From positions 62,001 through 126,000 of the forward strand of contig VZDJ01001247.1 in assembly GCA_008694505.1 (NCBI GenBank): 64,000 bases of DNA, read 5' to 3'. Below are positions 62,611 through 64,000 of this stretch, in pieces. Numbering within the stretch: position 1 is the first letter of the stretch; every line of letters starts with the position of its first letter. The position numbers and the translations under genes were made by a program. This DNA comes from Cyanoderma ruficeps (Eukaryota > Chordata > Aves > Passeriformes > Timaliidae). A model generated the notes under the pieces. The model did not search any database. It worked only from the letters and a program-made list of their open reading frames with translations, and was not told the DNA's origin.

Positions 62611-63424
62611 TTCTTCCTAGTCAGAAAAAAAAAAAAAATCTGGTTTCTTAAAAATACTATTTAAAAAAAATTCAGAAATTTATAATTGCTAAAAATTTAT
62701 TTATCACAATTTTTCCAAGTATTCATATTTATTTGTAGCTGAATGCTCTTCATTTTGTGGAAAATGTGGAAATGTCTCCTTCCAAGGTTTTAGAGGCAGT
62801 TAAATGTTAAGAAAAATTTACCAGCTCTAGTGGGCTGTACAAACAACAATGACATCTTCATGAAGCTGGTATGTTCTTGTTCCATATATTCACAAACCAA
62901 TGAGACCAATGAGAGTTTTAGCAGCATTATCTTCAAATTATTAAAGTTACTCAAAGTTTCAATGTTATAGGGAGCATTGCCTGATAGTGCTTGGGGGAAA
63001 ATTGTGGGTTTTTTTTAATGTGATCAGACTACTAGAGAATCCTGCTGGAAGGAAAACAAAGATGTCTTTATACTTCCACGTTAGCTGCATGTTTAAGAGG
63101 AACAGGGAAAAGGAAATTATGAGAACTCCTTTTTATGCTTATGACTTCTGATGCCTAAAATTTCAGACTGGAAATTGAGAGAGATTGGAGACTCCTTGAG
63201 TGGACCTTCTATGGGTCTAATGGTGAGAAAAATGGAATAATATTTGTCCCTCTGTAGCATCACTTAAAGGAAAACAAAAAGCTCCTAGAGCCTCAGAGGA
63301 AGTCAAGTTTAGCGTTGAGAGAAAAAAGACAGAAAAAAAGATGTAATTTATAGAAAAAAAATCAGCAATCAGTGGGCAAATTTTATAGTAGATTCCTGAA
63401 AATTAGTTATCTTTTCTAGGGCCA
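62611..63424. other. Gene-free AT-rich DNA
   Basis: No gene or repeat recognised apart from poly-A at about 62,625-62,638. Confidence 0.5.
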
Positions 63425-63890
63425 AAAAGATGGCTAAGGGGCTGGAGCAGCCCTCCCACAAGGAGAGGTTGAGTGGTCTGGGACTGTTTAGTCTGGAGAA
63501 TAGAAAGCTCAGAGGAAAAAAATTTAAATATATAAAAAATATAAATATATAAATATGTCTATATATTTATATATAAATATATTTATATATTTATATATTT
63601 ATATATAAATATATAAATATATAAATATATAAATATATAAATATATAAATATATAAATATATAAATATATAAATATATAAACCTGATTGGATTTAAGCCC
63701 ATGAAATTTTCTCTCAGCATAAGAAAGCACATTTTTGTAAAAGGAATCAGACAGTGAAACAGGTTGCACAGCAGGTTTTGGAGTCTCCACTCTGGGAGAT
63801 ATTAAAACCCCAAATGGACAAAATGTTGAACACCCAGCCTTAGTTTATCCTGATTGAGCAGGAGGATGGCACCTGACAATATCCAGGTGT
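63425..63890 (+). mobile_element. CR1 LINE 3' part interrupted by an AT microsatellite
   Basis: Left part 63,433-63,514 reads GGGGCTGGAGCAGCCCTCCC, GGACTGTTTAGTCTGGAGAA and AGAAAGCTCAGAGG (LFSLEKRRL region). Right part from about 63,700 reads GAAACAGGTTGCACAGCAGG, GGAGTCTCCACTCTGGGAGA and TGATTGAGCAGGAGGATGGC. The order and orientation fit one CR1 copy whose middle is replaced by an AAATATAT array. The terminal octamer tail is not evident. Confidence 0.8.
63515..63680. repeat. (AAATATAT)n microsatellite within CR1
   Basis: An 8-bp unit AAATATAT is repeated about 10 times at 63,598-63,679. It is preceded by a more irregular half containing the inverted form TATATTTA (63,559-63,600), so the two halves could fold into a hairpin. 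Confidence 0.95.
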
Positions 63891-64000
63891 GCCTCCCAAT
63901 GTCAGCAATTTAGTCTCATTCTCTTTCTCAAGCACCATTTTGATGGATAACAATGCTTTCACTTCATAACCTTGCATGAATGAATGCAGAATTACTTCAC
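63891..64000. other. Nothing recognised
   Basis: Short terminal stretch with no feature. Confidence 0.5.

Noticed and set aside
1..64000. tRNA, rRNA, snRNA or microRNA genes
   Set aside because: No cloverleaf with A and B boxes, no rRNA or U-RNA sequence recognised by eye on either strand. Small hairpins cannot be excluded without folding software.

Overview
The window looks like non-coding vertebrate DNA, most likely from a bird and probably a songbird. The evidence is the repeat content. There are about 20 fragments of CR1, the dominant avian LINE, most of them 3' ends finishing in ATTCTATG/ATTCTGTG-type tails. There are several solo LTRs of avian ERVL/ERVK-like endogenous retroviruses. 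I saw no mammalian L1 or Alu. The DNA is AT-rich, with scattered N runs at simple repeats. There is no operon structure and no bacterial-style gene density. The species call is inference from repeat families recognised by eye.

Layout. From 1 to about 22 kb: unique-looking AT-rich DNA with LTR fragments at 4.46-5.03, 7.34-7.57 and 16.64-16.76 kb, and CR1 pieces at 6.8, 13.5, 14.4-14.9, 17.8, 18.7, 19.4 and 22.1 kb. From 22 to 32 kb: two minus-strand LTRs (22.25-22.86 and about 26.13-26.54 kb), CR1 pieces, and a CCCTT array at 31.27 kb. From 32 to 52 kb: long repeat-poor stretches broken by a near-complete CR1 3' end (37.65-38.11 kb), a solo LTR with 5-bp target duplication AGAAG (38,249-38,753), a GAAA array spanning an assembly gap (40.7-40.9 kb), and further CR1 pieces. 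From 52.5 to 60.1 kb: the densest repeat block. It holds a 1.18-kb solo LTR with target duplication GGAAG and an internal 39-bp tandem array (52,502-53,680), a decayed CR1 endonuclease segment (55.9-56.4 kb), and a solo LTR with target duplication ATGAG (58,711-59,440) lying between other repeat-like sequence. From 60 to 64 kb: CR1, a second CCCTT array, one candidate terminal coding exon (62,195-62,417, with two AATAAA signals downstream), and a CR1 split by an AAATATAT array.

The longest open frames (about 170-250 codons) lie wholly or partly inside LTR or CR1 sequence, except one on the minus strand at 56.2-56.8 kb that overlaps the CR1 only partly. None looks like a host gene. Apart from the candidate exon at 62.2 kb, I see no coding sequence, RNA gene or CRISPR array that I can support. 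The window is best read as an intergenic region or a large intron that may end at the last exon of an unidentified plus-strand gene. No operating gene system was found.
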